34,225 nucleotides of DNA from Nanobdellota archaeon (GCA_018813685.1 JAHJAV010000083.1:1-34225), one strand, 5' to 3'. Counted from the stretch's first letter, positions 1 to 9,831 are shown. A program made the numbers and translations. The notes: generated by a model from the letters alone, not told the origin.

Positions 1-1
1 G

Positions 2-79
2 GTCGACAAAATGATATCAAACTTAAATACAGGCGATTTAACAGAAGTTTATGGGTTTTTTGATTTAAACCCTTACTGA
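2..79 (+). CDS. possible C-terminal end of an upstream CDS truncated by the window edge (VDKMISNLNTGDLTEVYGFFDLNPY*)
   Basis: Frame-2 open reading to TGA at 77-79; too short to assign. Confidence 0.25.
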   Translation, partial: VDKMISNLNTGDLTEVYGFFDLNPY

Positions 80-160
80 CGACAAAAAGTGCCTTAAATC
101 GAAAATTAAAAATGGGGGTTGAGGTTTATCAAAGCATTCGACTATCCAAAAACCGAATGA

Positions 161-173
161 TTTATATATTAAA
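161..173 (+). promoter_or_regulatory. TATA-box promoter of purP, likely leaderless transcript
   Basis: gatttatatattaaa ~25 nt before ATG 190. Confidence 0.5.
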
Positions 174-189
174 CCCCCTCCCTAATTAT

Positions 190-1215
190 ATGGTGGTAGA
201 CAAAGCATACAAGATAGCTACTATTGGCTCTCACTCTGCGCTTCAGATATTGAAAGGAGCGAAAGACGAGGGATTTTCTACGATTGTTGTTGTTACGAAA
301 GGAAGAGAAAAGCCATATCAGCAGTTTAGGGTTGCTGACAAGATAATAACTATTGATTCTTATGATGATTTTGAGTCTGTTCAGGATGAGCTTTTGAAAG
401 AGAATGCCATAATTATTCCACACGCTTCTTTTATATCTTATATGGACATTGACCGGATAGAGAAATTAAGGGTGCCTTACTTTGGGAATAAGAAGATATT
501 GAAGTGGGAATCTGACAGGGTAATAGAAAAAACATGGCTTGAAAAGGCAGGCTTAAAATTACCTCGTTTGTTTAATGATCCTAAAGATATAGATACGCCT
601 GTAATTGTTAAGTTTCACGGAGCAGGCGGTGGAAAAGGATATTTCTTAGCTAAGAACTATAAAGATTTCAAAAAGAAGATAAAACTTCATCCTAACAGCA
701 AGAAATATGTAATGCAAGAGTATATTTTAGGGGTTCATATGTATGCTCATTATTTTCACAGCCCTTTAACAGGCGAGACAGAGCTGATGGGATTTGATAA
801 GAGGTATGAGAGTAATGTTGATAGCTTAGGTAGGATTTCTGCCAGAGACCAGATGGCATTGCCTAAAGAAAAGGTTGATCCAAGCTATGTGATTGTAGGA
901 AATATTCCGATTGTTGTCAGAGAGTCATTTTTGCCAAGATTTATCAAGATGGGCGAAGAGGTAGTTAGGATAAGCAAGGAGCTAGTTCCTGGCGGCTTAT
1001 TTGGGCCTTTCTGCTTAGAGAATATCATGACGCCTGATGAAGGCATCTATACTTTTGAGATATCTGCAAGGATAGTAGCAGGTACAAATCCTTATGTTAA
1101 TGGTTCACCATATACCTGGTTGAGGTATGATGAGCCGATGTCAACTGGAAGAAGAATAGCTCGAGAGATAAAATTGGCTATACAACAGAATAAACTGAAT
1201 AAACTATTGATGTAA
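190..1215 (+). CDS. purP: PurP-type formate-dependent FAICAR synthetase (ATP-grasp)
   Basis: [37 protein letters not shown] and [38 protein letters not shown] fit the PurP family. Start at ATG 190 preferred over 112 because a TATA box (TTTATATA, ~161) lies ~25 nt upstream. Confidence 0.88.
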   Translation: MVVDKAYKIATIGSHSALQILKGAKDEGFSTIVVVTKGREKPYQQFRVADKIITIDSYDDFESVQDELLKENAIIIPHASFISYMDIDRIEKLRVPYFGNKKILKWESDRVIEKTWLEKAGLKLPRLFNDPKDIDTPVIVKFHGAGGGKGYFLAKNYKDFKKKIKLHPNSKKYVMQEYILGVHMYAHYFHSPLTGETELMGFDKRYESNVDSLGRISARDQMALPKEKVDPSYVIVGNIPIVVRESFLPRFIKMGEEVVRISKELVPGGLFGPFCLENIMTPDEGIYTFEISARIVAGTNPYVNGSPYTWLRYDEPMSTGRRIAREIKLAIQQNKLNKLLM

Positions 1216-1226
1216 GATGGCAAACA

Positions 1227-1245
1227 GGAAAAATAAAATTTTTCC
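1227..1245. repeat. perfect 7-bp inverted repeat GGAAAAA-taaaa-TTTTTCC between the purP paralogs
   Basis: Read directly; possible terminator or leader hairpin. Confidence 0.5.
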
Positions 1246-1266
1246 TTATGTCATTTGGCAAGCAAA

Positions 1267-2562
1267 ATGACAAAAACAAAAAAGATCGCAAAAACAAAAA
1301 AGAAAAAAGGAATGTTTGACAATCTGTTTAAAGGTATAAAGATTGAAGTAGGAAAGGTTAAAGAAAGCGCTGAAGATGGGGGCGAGAGGGTAATGGATAA
1401 GGTCAGCAAGATTAGCGGAAATGTATTGAAGCTGAAGCCTTCTATCAAGGTTTCACAGATTCTTGAAAGTTATGACAAGTCTGCAATTACAATCGGTGCT
1501 TTAGGAGGGCATTCTGCTTTGGATGTTTGCAGGGGAGCAAGGAAATTAGGCTTTAGGACAGTTGTAGTGTGCCAGAAAGGAAGAGAGTCAACTTATGCTA
1601 AATATTACAAGACAAGGGAAGATGGAAGGGGGATAATTGACGAAATAATAATGGTGGATAAGTTTGGGGATATTGTAAAAAAAGAAGTGCAGGAAAAATT
1701 GATTGCACTGAATACTATCTTTATCCATAACCGTTATTTTTGGGTGTATTGTGATTTTAAGAAGATAGAGAAAGACTTTAAGGTGCCTATATTTGGGACA
1801 AGGACAATGGTAAAGTTAGAGGAGAGAGATGTTCCAAAGAATCAGTATTATCTTTTACAGAAAGCAGGGATAAGAACTCCAAAAATCTATGATAGTTCAT
1901 CTAAAATTGATAAATTAGTTATTGTTAAAGTATCAGAAGCTGCCCGTGGTTATGAAAGGGCTTTCTTTTTCTGCAATAGCCCTGAGAGCTATAAGCAAAA
2001 ATCAGAAGAGATGCTGAAGGCTAAGACAATAACTGCAGAAGCGCTTAAGAAATCAGTGATTGAGGAGTATATTGTTGGAGCGCATGTAAATTTTAATTAT
2101 TTTTATTCTACTCTTACTGATGAGCTTGAGTTGATGGGAACAGATACAAGAAGGCAGACAAATCTTGATGGACTGTTGAGGTTGCCTGCTGATGTGCAGC
2201 TTGATGTTTTGAAATATTTAAAGCCAAAGCTGATCGAAACAGGGCATATTGCAGTTACGACAAAAGAAAGCATACTTGAGAAGATATTTGATATTGGCGA
2301 GAAGTTTGTTGCTACATGCAAAAAGGAGCATCCCCCTGGGATAATCGGGCCATTTGCTTTGCAGGGAGCTGTTTCTGCTGGGGAAGGAAAAGAGGAATTA
2401 GTGATATTTGATGTTTCTATGAGGATTCCCGGTTCGCCTGGTACTATTTCGACACCTTATTCTGGTTATTTATATCATGATTCTATCTCTTATGGCGAGA
2501 GAATCGCTATGGAGATAAAGAAAGCGATTGATGAAGGTAAGTTGGATATTATCTGTACTTGA
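1267..2562 (+). CDS. PurP paralog with Lys-rich N-terminal extension
   Basis: TIGALGGHSALDVCRGARKLGFRTVVVCQKGRE, GIIGPFALQGAV and SMRIPGSPGTISTPYSGYLYHDSISYGERIAMEI match PurP architecture; ATG 1267 preferred over TTG 1255. Confidence 0.83.
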   Translation: MTKTKKIAKTKKKKGMFDNLFKGIKIEVGKVKESAEDGGERVMDKVSKISGNVLKLKPSIKVSQILESYDKSAITIGALGGHSALDVCRGARKLGFRTVVVCQKGRESTYAKYYKTREDGRGIIDEIIMVDKFGDIVKKEVQEKLIALNTIFIHNRYFWVYCDFKKIEKDFKVPIFGTRTMVKLEERDVPKNQYYLLQKAGIRTPKIYDSSSKIDKLVIVKVSEAARGYERAFFFCNSPESYKQKSEEMLKAKTITAEALKKSVIEEYIVGAHVNFNYFYSTLTDELELMGTDTRRQTNLDGLLRLPADVQLDVLKYLKPKLIETGHIAVTTKESILEKIFDIGEKFVATCKKEHPPGIIGPFALQGAVSAGEGKEELVIFDVSMRIPGSPGTISTPYSGYLYHDSISYGERIAMEIKKAIDEGKLDIICT

Positions 2563-2585
2563 TTTTTTTAAAGGGGGTGTAAAAA

Positions 2586-3527
2586 ATGGATGTAAACAAA
2601 TTCATAGAAGAACAAATAAAGCAGATAAAGGAAAAAGTTGGCAATGATGTTGCGATTAATGCCCTTTCAGGCGGTGTTGACAGTTCTGTTGTTGCATTGT
2701 TGGCTCATAAGGCTTTAGGGGATAAGGTAAAAAACATATTTCTAAATACTGGTATGATGCGTGAGAATGAGCCTGAAACAATGAAGCAGAGATTTGCAGA
2801 AGTAGGGGTGAATGTAGAGATAAAAGATGTCTCAGACAGGTTCTTCAATGCACTGAAAGGAGAAGAAGATGGTGAAAACAAAAGAAAGATATTCAGAGAC
2901 ACTTTCTATAAAGTTCTAGGCGAAGCTGTAAAATCATCAGGGGCAAAATGCTTGCTGCAGGGAACAATAAAGCCAGATGTTGAAGAAACAAAAGCAGGAG
3001 TGAAAACCCAGCATAATATTTTATCTCAAATAGGCATTGATCCGGAGAAAGAATATGGCTTTAAAACAGTTGAGCCATTAATAGATTTGGTTAAATGGGA
3101 AGTAAGGGAAGTGGGAAAAGCTTTAGGATTGCCCCAATCAAGGTTCAATACAATGCCATTCTTAGGGCCAGGATTAATGGGCAGGGTTATTGGAGAAGTA
3201 ACAATAGAACGAGTTGCTATTGTAAGAAAAGCAAACAACATAGTAGAGGAAGAATTGATGCCATTAAAACCATTTCAATGTTTAGCTATTCTATTCAAAG
3301 ACATGGCAACAATGAAATCCGACGAGAATGCAAAAGGAAGGAACTATGGCAATATAATCGCAGTAAGATGCATTGAAAGCAAAGATGCAAGAACAGCTGA
3401 AATAACAGAAATCCCTTATCCGATTCTAAAGAAGATTGTACAAAGAATAACCACAGAGATTCCTGGAGTTATTAAAGTTGTTTATGATATTACACCAAAA
3501 CCGCCGAGCACTATAGAATATATTTGA
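2586..3527 (+). CDS. guaA (subunit B): GMP synthase, PP-loop ATPase subunit
   Basis: NALSGGVDSSVVALLAHKALG PP-loop, QGTIKPDVEE, C-terminal RITTEIPGVIKVVYDITPKPPSTIEYI; SD-like ggggtg upstream. Confidence 0.93.
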   Translation: MDVNKFIEEQIKQIKEKVGNDVAINALSGGVDSSVVALLAHKALGDKVKNIFLNTGMMRENEPETMKQRFAEVGVNVEIKDVSDRFFNALKGEEDGENKRKIFRDTFYKVLGEAVKSSGAKCLLQGTIKPDVEETKAGVKTQHNILSQIGIDPEKEYGFKTVEPLIDLVKWEVREVGKALGLPQSRFNTMPFLGPGLMGRVIGEVTIERVAIVRKANNIVEEELMPLKPFQCLAILFKDMATMKSDENAKGRNYGNIIAVRCIESKDARTAEITEIPYPILKKIVQRITTEIPGVIKVVYDITPKPPSTIEYI

Positions 3528-3602
3528 GAAGGATATAATTAAAATAAAGAAATCAATTGAATAATGAAAATTTGATTTGTACTTAGAAATTTAAAGTAAG
3601 GT

Positions 3603-4298
3603 TCATTCTTTAAGAATCCTTTTGAAAACAAGAGTTTCTTTTTGACTACTACTTATTTTTTCTAAATCATAATCTTTAAGCAATTCTTTTAGCTTTATTT
3701 CACATTTTTTAACTATTTCTGCAGCTGATGCTATTCCAGATATAATAAATATCATAGGAATATTTGCAGTTGTAATCGAAAATGATTGTTTAATTATATC
3801 TCTTTCCGTATCTTTTGTTCGAACAAATAAAACATGTTTTTCTATGTTTTCTAATACATTCATAATATCTTCTTTAAATTTTTCAATAGAACTAATATCC
3901 CCTATCAATATTCCAATGTACCTACTTAAGATTCCATTTTCTACGAATTGAGCAATATGCAATCCTTTAATTTGGTATTTATTGAAAATCTTACCTCTTA
4001 AAATTTTCCTTCTATCTTCTTCTTTCTCTTTTTCTAAGCTTCTTAAAGTTAAACCCATCTTCAAAAGAAAAAGTATTTCTTTGTCTTTGATATATTCTTT
4101 ATAAAAAGCTAGTTCATCAGACCTATACTGTTCTTTTACTCTCTCGATAGTTTTTTGGTCTTGAATAAAACCAAGTTTTCTATCCCTAAACTTTGTCGCT
4201 AACTTTTTTATAAAATCTGTTCCCCAATCAAGAAGTCCTTCGGCAGCACCTTTTGCTACCTTTTCAATAGGGTCATAAGACATCTCCAAACTCCTCAA
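3603..4298 (-). CDS. uncharacterised protein, second gene of a two-gene operon
   Basis: 231 aa ORF overlapping the start of the downstream-in-window ORF 4273-4515; MSYDPIEKVAKGAAEGLLDWG... Confidence 0.7.
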   Translation of the reverse strand: MRSLEMSYDPIEKVAKGAAEGLLDWGTDFIKKLATKFRDRKLGFIQDQKTIERVKEQYRSDELAFYKEYIKDKEILFLLKMGLTLRSLEKEKEEDRRKILRGKIFNKYQIKGLHIAQFVENGILSRYIGILIGDISSIEKFKEDIMNVLENIEKHVLFVRTKDTERDIIKQSFSITTANIPMIFIISGIASAAEIVKKCEIKLKELLKDYDLEKISSSQKETLVFKRILKE

Positions 4299-4515
4299 GA
4301 TATTTAGAGATACTTAATTCATTATCATCAAGAATGATTTCACTTCCTGGAAATATGACCATATTATCTATTTTTACTGGAATTTCTAAATATCTATCTA
4401 GTACTTTCTCTCTTTTTGAGTCTAAAACAAATTCCCCATCTGAACCATACCCCAATTCTTTTAAAAGAAGAACCTTGGATTCTTTAGAAATTTGTTTTAA
4501 TGATATCAGTTCCAT
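4273..4515 (-). CDS. uncharacterised 80 aa protein, first gene of the two-gene operon
   Basis: Overlaps the partner ORF by 26 nt; promoter-like sequence and inverted repeat upstream. Confidence 0.65.
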   Translation of the reverse strand: MELISLKQISKESKVLLLKELGYGSDGEFVLDSKREKVLDRYLEIPVKIDNMVIFPGSEIILDDNELSISKYLEEFGDVL

Positions 4516-4530
4516 CTTAGTTACCTCTTA

Positions 4531-4544
4531 TACTTAAATAAGTA
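4531..4544. promoter_or_regulatory. candidate operator TACTTA-AA-TAAGTA upstream of the 4515 start
   Basis: Perfect 6-bp arms with 2-nt spacer. Confidence 0.35.
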
Positions 4545-4608
4545 TGTGGGTGTTTAAATATCTATCGTTTTAACCCTATCTATTAAGTATTATGGGGTAG
4601 ATTTAACA

Positions 4609-6147
4609 TCAGCTACAGCTTTCGTAGCTTCTTCCGCCTTTTTTGCCTGCTTTAAAATCCTTTAATGTTTTGCAGTACATTGATTTTCCGCATGGTGTAG
4701 GGTATTGCCCTGTTAAGCAGCCAAGACATAAATCCTCTTTGGGCAATCCTATGCTTTTGATAAGCCCTGGTATTGTCTGATAGATCAAAGAGTTTGCACC
4801 CATATCATCTGCTATCTTTTTGCAGAGCTCATCTGATGTCTTTTCAGGATCAATCTTATCTTCATATTGAGGAACTAATAATTCACTCACAGTTGACATG
4901 TCTATGCCATAGAAGCAGGGTGCTTTTATTGGAGGGCATGTAACTCTTACATGAACTTCTTTTGCTCCTCCAATCTCTTTTAAGAATGTTACGATTCTTT
5001 TTGAGGTTGTTCCTCTTACTATGCTGTCGTCAACCAATAATATCTTTTTGTCTTTTAGGATGTCTTTGACTAATGTGTATTTGTTCAGCACTTTGTCGTC
5101 TCTTTTGTTTCCTTCTATGAATGTTCTTCCTACAAAACGATTTCTTATCAATCCTTCCATTGAAGGCAGCCCTAGTTCATAGGCATAGGCGTCTCCTGCT
5201 GCTTTTGCTGTGTCTGGCACAGGAATCACTACATGCTCTTTTGAGATATTTTCTGTTTCAAGCTTTGCAAGCTCTTTGCCTAGATTTGTTCTTGTAACAT
5301 AGACTGATTTATCGTCTAAAACAGAGCTTACGTTTGCGAAATAGACCCATTCAAACATGCAATGCGCTTTTTTCTTTGTTTCTGCATATCTTTCTATCGA
5401 ATGACTTCCGTTTTTTACTGAGATTATGTGGCCTGGCTCCAGTGATTTGAAATCATACAACCCTATATTGGCTAGAGCATTGCTTTCTGAGGCTATAAAG
5501 ACATTTCCGTCTTTAACTGCATAGCTTAAGGGCCTTATTCCTAATGGATCTCTGCAAGCTATTAGATCCCCATAAGCGTTTATGTAAGCAATATTGTAAG
5601 CACCGTCAAACTTTTTGCTTAAATTTCTGAATACATCAACTTCTTTTGGTTTTTTGCCACCTTTAAGCTGTCTTGCAAGGTAGTGCATTATGATTTCAGT
5701 ATCATTATTAAGGCTGAAGTGATATTCTGTTTTTTCAACAAGGGGCTTTTTCAATTCTTCAAAATTAACTAAGTTTCCATTGAAACAGAAGCTGAACCAT
5801 TTCCAGATCCTTCCGTGTTTTCTTTCAAATGGTTGTGCGTGTGATCTGTCATCTGCACCGCATGTTGCGTATCTTACATGGCCGATTCCTTTGGTTCCTG
5901 CATAGCGGTTGAATATCTCCATGCTTTTCTGTACATTGCTTGTCTTGAAAACTTCGTTTACGGTTCCAATATTTTTGTATGTGTTGATAAGCTGCGGCTT
6001 GTCTTTGTTATATGTAGTTATCCCAGCAGATAATTGGCCGCGGTTTTGAAGATTAAGGAGAAGCCTATAGAGGTAGAATAAAGCTTTTTTGTCATTCTTT
6101 AAAGATACTGCTGCTATGCCGCATTCATCATGGATTTCGTCCATCAA
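4609..6147 (-). CDS. purF: amidophosphoribosyltransferase
   Basis: Short propeptide then ECGIAAV, GHVRYATCG, FNGNLVN, VDDSIVRGTT, Fe-S-type Cys positions (HCMFEW, APCFYG, CLGC). Confidence 0.95.
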   Translation of the reverse strand: MMDEIHDECGIAAVSLKNDKKALFYLYRLLLNLQNRGQLSAGITTYNKDKPQLINTYKNIGTVNEVFKTSNVQKSMEIFNRYAGTKGIGHVRYATCGADDRSHAQPFERKHGRIWKWFSFCFNGNLVNFEELKKPLVEKTEYHFSLNNDTEIIMHYLARQLKGGKKPKEVDVFRNLSKKFDGAYNIAYINAYGDLIACRDPLGIRPLSYAVKDGNVFIASESNALANIGLYDFKSLEPGHIISVKNGSHSIERYAETKKKAHCMFEWVYFANVSSVLDDKSVYVTRTNLGKELAKLETENISKEHVVIPVPDTAKAAGDAYAYELGLPSMEGLIRNRFVGRTFIEGNKRDDKVLNKYTLVKDILKDKKILLVDDSIVRGTTSKRIVTFLKEIGGAKEVHVRVTCPPIKAPCFYGIDMSTVSELLVPQYEDKIDPEKTSDELCKKIADDMGANSLIYQTIPGLIKSIGLPKEDLCLGCLTGQYPTPCGKSMYCKTLKDFKAGKKGGRSYESCS

Positions 6148-6274
6148 GTCACCCCTTGTTTGTTATAATTAGACAGTTATTTATAAATCTTTGGGTCGAT
6201 TAATTATGCTTTCTAACTTCTGCATCTCAACAATCTTTATATACTTCTGGCTTTTGTTTTGTTTAGGGGAAATA

Positions 6275-7696
6275 ATGAGCGGAATTTTTGGCATAGTAAG
6301 CAATAGCAATTGTATTTCTACTTTATATTATGGTACAGATTATCACAGCCATCTTGGAACAGAGTATGGCGGGATTTCTATAATTGATGAAACTGGTAAG
6401 CCTGCCAAAAAGATACATAATATCTCAAATTCGCAGTTTAAGTCAAAGTTCTATGAAGGGAGTGATGTGGTAAAGAGCAATATGGGGATTGGAGTCATAT
6501 CTGATAAAGACCCTCAGCCTTTGAACTTTGAAAGCAGGTTTGGTGCTTTTGCAATATGCTGTGCAGGCCTGATTACAAATAAGCAAGAGCTTGTTCATGA
6601 GCTTATAAAAAAAGGAATCTCTTTTAGCGAGATATCTCATGGTGAGGTTAACACAACTGAGCTTATTGCGAACCTCATTAATCAAGGGGAATCTATTATC
6701 GAGGGTATTGAGAAGATGTATGAAAAAATCCATGGTTCTATATCTTTGCTTTTGCTGACTCCTTTAGGAATATATGCTGCAAGGGATAAAAACGGAGTTA
6801 CTCCTTTGGTCATTGGGGAAAAAGACAGCGAAGTTGCAATAGCAAGTGAAAGCTGCGCTTTTCCTAATCTTGGATTTAAATTAAAGAAGTTTATGGAGCC
6901 AGGAGAGATTCTTTTTATAAGTAAAAAAGGGATTGAGGCAAAAAAACCAGGGTGCTCTTCTAATAAGATATGCGCATTTTTATGGATTTATACAGGGTTT
7001 CCTGCTTCATCTTATGAAGGGATAAATGTAGAGACAGTGAGAGAGAACTGTGGAAAGTTCTTAGCTAAACGCGATAATGTTGAAGTTGATGTTGTAGGCG
7101 GAGTTCCTGATTCAGGAACAGCACATGCTATAGGTTATGCAATGGAATCAGGCAAGCCGTATAGGAGAGTGTTGTTTAAATATACTCCTGGTTATGGAAG
7201 AAGCTACACCCCCCCTTCGCAGGATGTGAGGGATAGGATTGCTTTGATGAAGTTGATAGCTAATGAGGGTGCTGTAAATGGTAATAGGATTGTTTTGTGT
7301 GATGATTCTATTGTTAGGGGAACTCAGCTTAAGAATTTTACAATAACTAAATTAAAGGACGCTGGTGTTAAAGAAACACATATCAGACCTGCTTGTCCGC
7401 CTTTGATGTTTCCGTGCATTTATAATTTATCTACTAGGAGCATTAATGAACTGGCTGCAAGGAGGGCTATAAGGGCTTTGGAAGGCAAGGATATGGACGA
7501 TGTTTCTGAGTATCTTGACCAAAATTCTGAGAAGTATAATAAGATGATCGATTGGATTGCAAAGGATTTAGGGGTTACTTCTTTGAGATATATGCTGCTG
7601 GATGATATGGTGCAGGCAATAGGGCTGCCTAAGGATAAGTTATGCACTTACTGCTGGACAGGAAAAGGGGTGCAGAAGAGCTTGAGTTCATTTTGA
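6275..7696 (+). CDS. PurF paralog with degenerate glutaminase domain
   Basis: Start MSGIFGIV (ATG 6275), RIVLCDDSIVRGTQ PRPP motif, GRSYTPPSQDVRDRIALMKL loop, Cys positions ICAF/FPCIYN/CTYC retained; glutaminase motifs substituted. Confidence 0.9.
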   Translation: MSGIFGIVSNSNCISTLYYGTDYHSHLGTEYGGISIIDETGKPAKKIHNISNSQFKSKFYEGSDVVKSNMGIGVISDKDPQPLNFESRFGAFAICCAGLITNKQELVHELIKKGISFSEISHGEVNTTELIANLINQGESIIEGIEKMYEKIHGSISLLLLTPLGIYAARDKNGVTPLVIGEKDSEVAIASESCAFPNLGFKLKKFMEPGEILFISKKGIEAKKPGCSSNKICAFLWIYTGFPASSYEGINVETVRENCGKFLAKRDNVEVDVVGGVPDSGTAHAIGYAMESGKPYRRVLFKYTPGYGRSYTPPSQDVRDRIALMKLIANEGAVNGNRIVLCDDSIVRGTQLKNFTITKLKDAGVKETHIRPACPPLMFPCIYNLSTRSINELAARRAIRALEGKDMDDVSEYLDQNSEKYNKMIDWIAKDLGVTSLRYMLLDDMVQAIGLPKDKLCTYCWTGKGVQKSLSSF

Positions 7697-7743
7697 CATT
7701 TTCAAAAAATATATAAACTTAGGTCTTTTCTATTTTTTTATAG

Positions 7744-9060
7744 GTGATTATCATGGTAAACATACTTTTAATCGGAAATGGTGCAAGAGAGCATGTTATT
7801 GCAGAAGCTATTGTTCTTAGTCCGCAAAAACCTAAGCTGTTTTCTTATATGAATTCTAATAATCCTGGTATTGCTAAACTTTCTGAATCTGTTCAGATAG
7901 GGAAGTATAATGAGCTTGATAAGATCAATGCTTTTGCACAGGCTAATGCTATTGATTTTGCATTTATAGGTCCTGAAGACCCTCTTAGCCAGGGTGTTGT
8001 TGACTCTCTTGAAGAAGTTGGAGTTAAATCAGTTGGCCCTAAGAAAGAGCTTGCTAAATTGGAGACATCTAAATCATTTACAAGGCTATTGATGAAGAAA
8101 TATTCTATATCTGGCTTGCCTGCTTTTAGGGTTTTTGAAAGCAAAGATGGTTTGAAAGAATATATTGATTCTATGGATGCTTTTGTAGTGAAGAAAGATG
8201 GTTTAGCTGGCGGCAAAGGTGTTTTGGTGCAAGGGGATCATTTTGAAACAAAAGGAGATGGATTTAGGATAGCTCTTGACATGATTGAAAACGGAGATGC
8301 TGTTGTAATAGAAGAGAAATTATTGGGGGAGGAGTTTAGTTTGATGAGTTTGACTGATGGGAAAAGTTTGTTTGATTTTCAGCCTGTGCAGGACCATAAG
8401 AGGGCTTTTGTAGGTGATAAAGGCCCTAATACAGGTGGCATGGGTTCATATTCAACTGGAAAGCTATTGCCTTTTATGACTGAAAAGGATTTATCTGATG
8501 CACGTATAATAACTGAGAAGGTTTTAGCTGCGCTTAAACAAGAGACCGGTCTTGATTATAAGGGGGTTATGTATGGCGGTTTTATGATAACTAAGAATGG
8601 TGTGAAGTTAATAGAGTATAATGCAAGGTTTGGAGATCCAGAGGTAATGAATGTGCTGCCTATATTGAAGAATGATTTTGTTGCTGTGTGCCAGGCTGTA
8701 ATTGATGGGACTCTTTCAGAGATTAAACCAGAGTTTTCATCTGAATCAACTGTTTGCAAATATGCTGTTCCAGAAGGCTATCCAGATAATCCTGTTGATG
8801 GTAAAAAGATATTTTTAGGGGAGGTTCCTAAGAATGTTAAAGTCTATTATGCGTCTGTTGATAAAAGAAACGATGGATTGTATATGTCCAAGTCAAGGGC
8901 TGTTGCTTTTGTTGGAATAGCTCCTACACTTGAAGAAGCAGAAGTGATTGCTGAGAATGGAGTGTGCTCTGCACAAGGGCATATCTTTCATAGAGAAGAT
9001 GTTGGAACTAAAGAATTGATAGATAAAAGGATAAAGCATATGGGGAAGTTAAGGTTTTGA
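7744..9060 (+). CDS. purD: phosphoribosylamine--glycine ligase
   Basis: NILLIGNGAREHVIAEA, FAFIGPEDPLSQGVVD, DHKRAFVGDKGPNTGGMGSYS, EYNARFGDPE. Confidence 0.95.
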   Translation: MIIMVNILLIGNGAREHVIAEAIVLSPQKPKLFSYMNSNNPGIAKLSESVQIGKYNELDKINAFAQANAIDFAFIGPEDPLSQGVVDSLEEVGVKSVGPKKELAKLETSKSFTRLLMKKYSISGLPAFRVFESKDGLKEYIDSMDAFVVKKDGLAGGKGVLVQGDHFETKGDGFRIALDMIENGDAVVIEEKLLGEEFSLMSLTDGKSLFDFQPVQDHKRAFVGDKGPNTGGMGSYSTGKLLPFMTEKDLSDARIITEKVLAALKQETGLDYKGVMYGGFMITKNGVKLIEYNARFGDPEVMNVLPILKNDFVAVCQAVIDGTLSEIKPEFSSESTVCKYAVPEGYPDNPVDGKKIFLGEVPKNVKVYYASVDKRNDGLYMSKSRAVAFVGIAPTLEEAEVIAENGVCSAQGHIFHREDVGTKELIDKRIKHMGKLRF

Positions 9061-9708
9061 TCCCTTTTCACTTAATTCGGTTATTAGATCATATCCATAG
9101 AACATAAATGCATATCTTAAAGCCATACGTAAGTATTTTTCAGATATTGTATTTTCAGCATCATTCAATCTCCTGAACTTATCCCTATCTATTCTGTCCA
9201 TTATATTACCCCTTAATCTTTTTTCAGGCACATATCTTTCATCTTGAGTCATAGTTTTATAAACCCTAATTATTTCCTGAGTAAAAAGGCCTTTATTTCT
9301 AGCAGCATAATTAGCCGGTCTTATGTGGCTTCTCCAAAGATCATAGGTTTCCTCATTTATTTTGCCACCTTCTTTCAATGCAACAGCAATAAAATCTAAG
9401 CTTTTATATTCTAATCTGGATTTGTGTCTATAAAGCCACAATATTAATTCGTCCCTTTCTTTATATTCGGGCCTGTCTTCATGTAAAAATTCTGTTCTAT
9501 CATAAAAATCAGCTGCATATGCAGAATACAATATCTCACTTCTATCTTTATTCTTTTTCAATATAGCTAAAACGTCAGCTCTTGTTTTGAAATCAAACTC
9601 ATCCCTTATCCTATTAACTTCAGCTATTGTAAGTGCATCTAGGTCAATCCCTTCTTCTTGAACAAATCTTCTTACTCTAACTTCTGCTGGCGCTTTCATT
9701 ACAATCAC
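9049..9708 (-). CDS. uncharacterised 219 aa protein, convergent with purD (12-nt overlap)
   Basis: Long ORF, soluble charged composition, TATA-like sequence upstream. Confidence 0.6.
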   Translation of the reverse strand: MIVMKAPAEVRVRRFVQEEGIDLDALTIAEVNRIRDEFDFKTRADVLAILKKNKDRSEILYSAYAADFYDRTEFLHEDRPEYKERDELILWLYRHKSRLEYKSLDFIAVALKEGGKINEETYDLWRSHIRPANYAARNKGLFTQEIIRVYKTMTQDERYVPEKRLRGNIMDRIDRDKFRRLNDAENTISEKYLRMALRYAFMFYGYDLITELSEKGSKP

Positions 9709-9831
9709 TAAGAACCTCTTTTATCCTTCAAAATAGAAATCCGCTTAAAAATATATCGTTTATTCAATAATTAAACATCATTGCCCTAAATAAATCAATT
9801 TATCAAATAATGAACAAAATGTCCAAAACAA

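Noticed and set aside
3095-3376. 93 aa ORF inside guaA in another frame
   Set aside because: Overlaps the conserved GuaA frame completely; no independent evidence.
6191-6274. N-terminal extension MGRLIMLSNFCISTIFIYFWLLFCLGEI of the second PurF as a membrane anchor
   Set aside because: The segment contains the TATA box (ctttatata, ~6235); ATG 6275 matches the PurF N-terminus, so the extension is probably untranslated.
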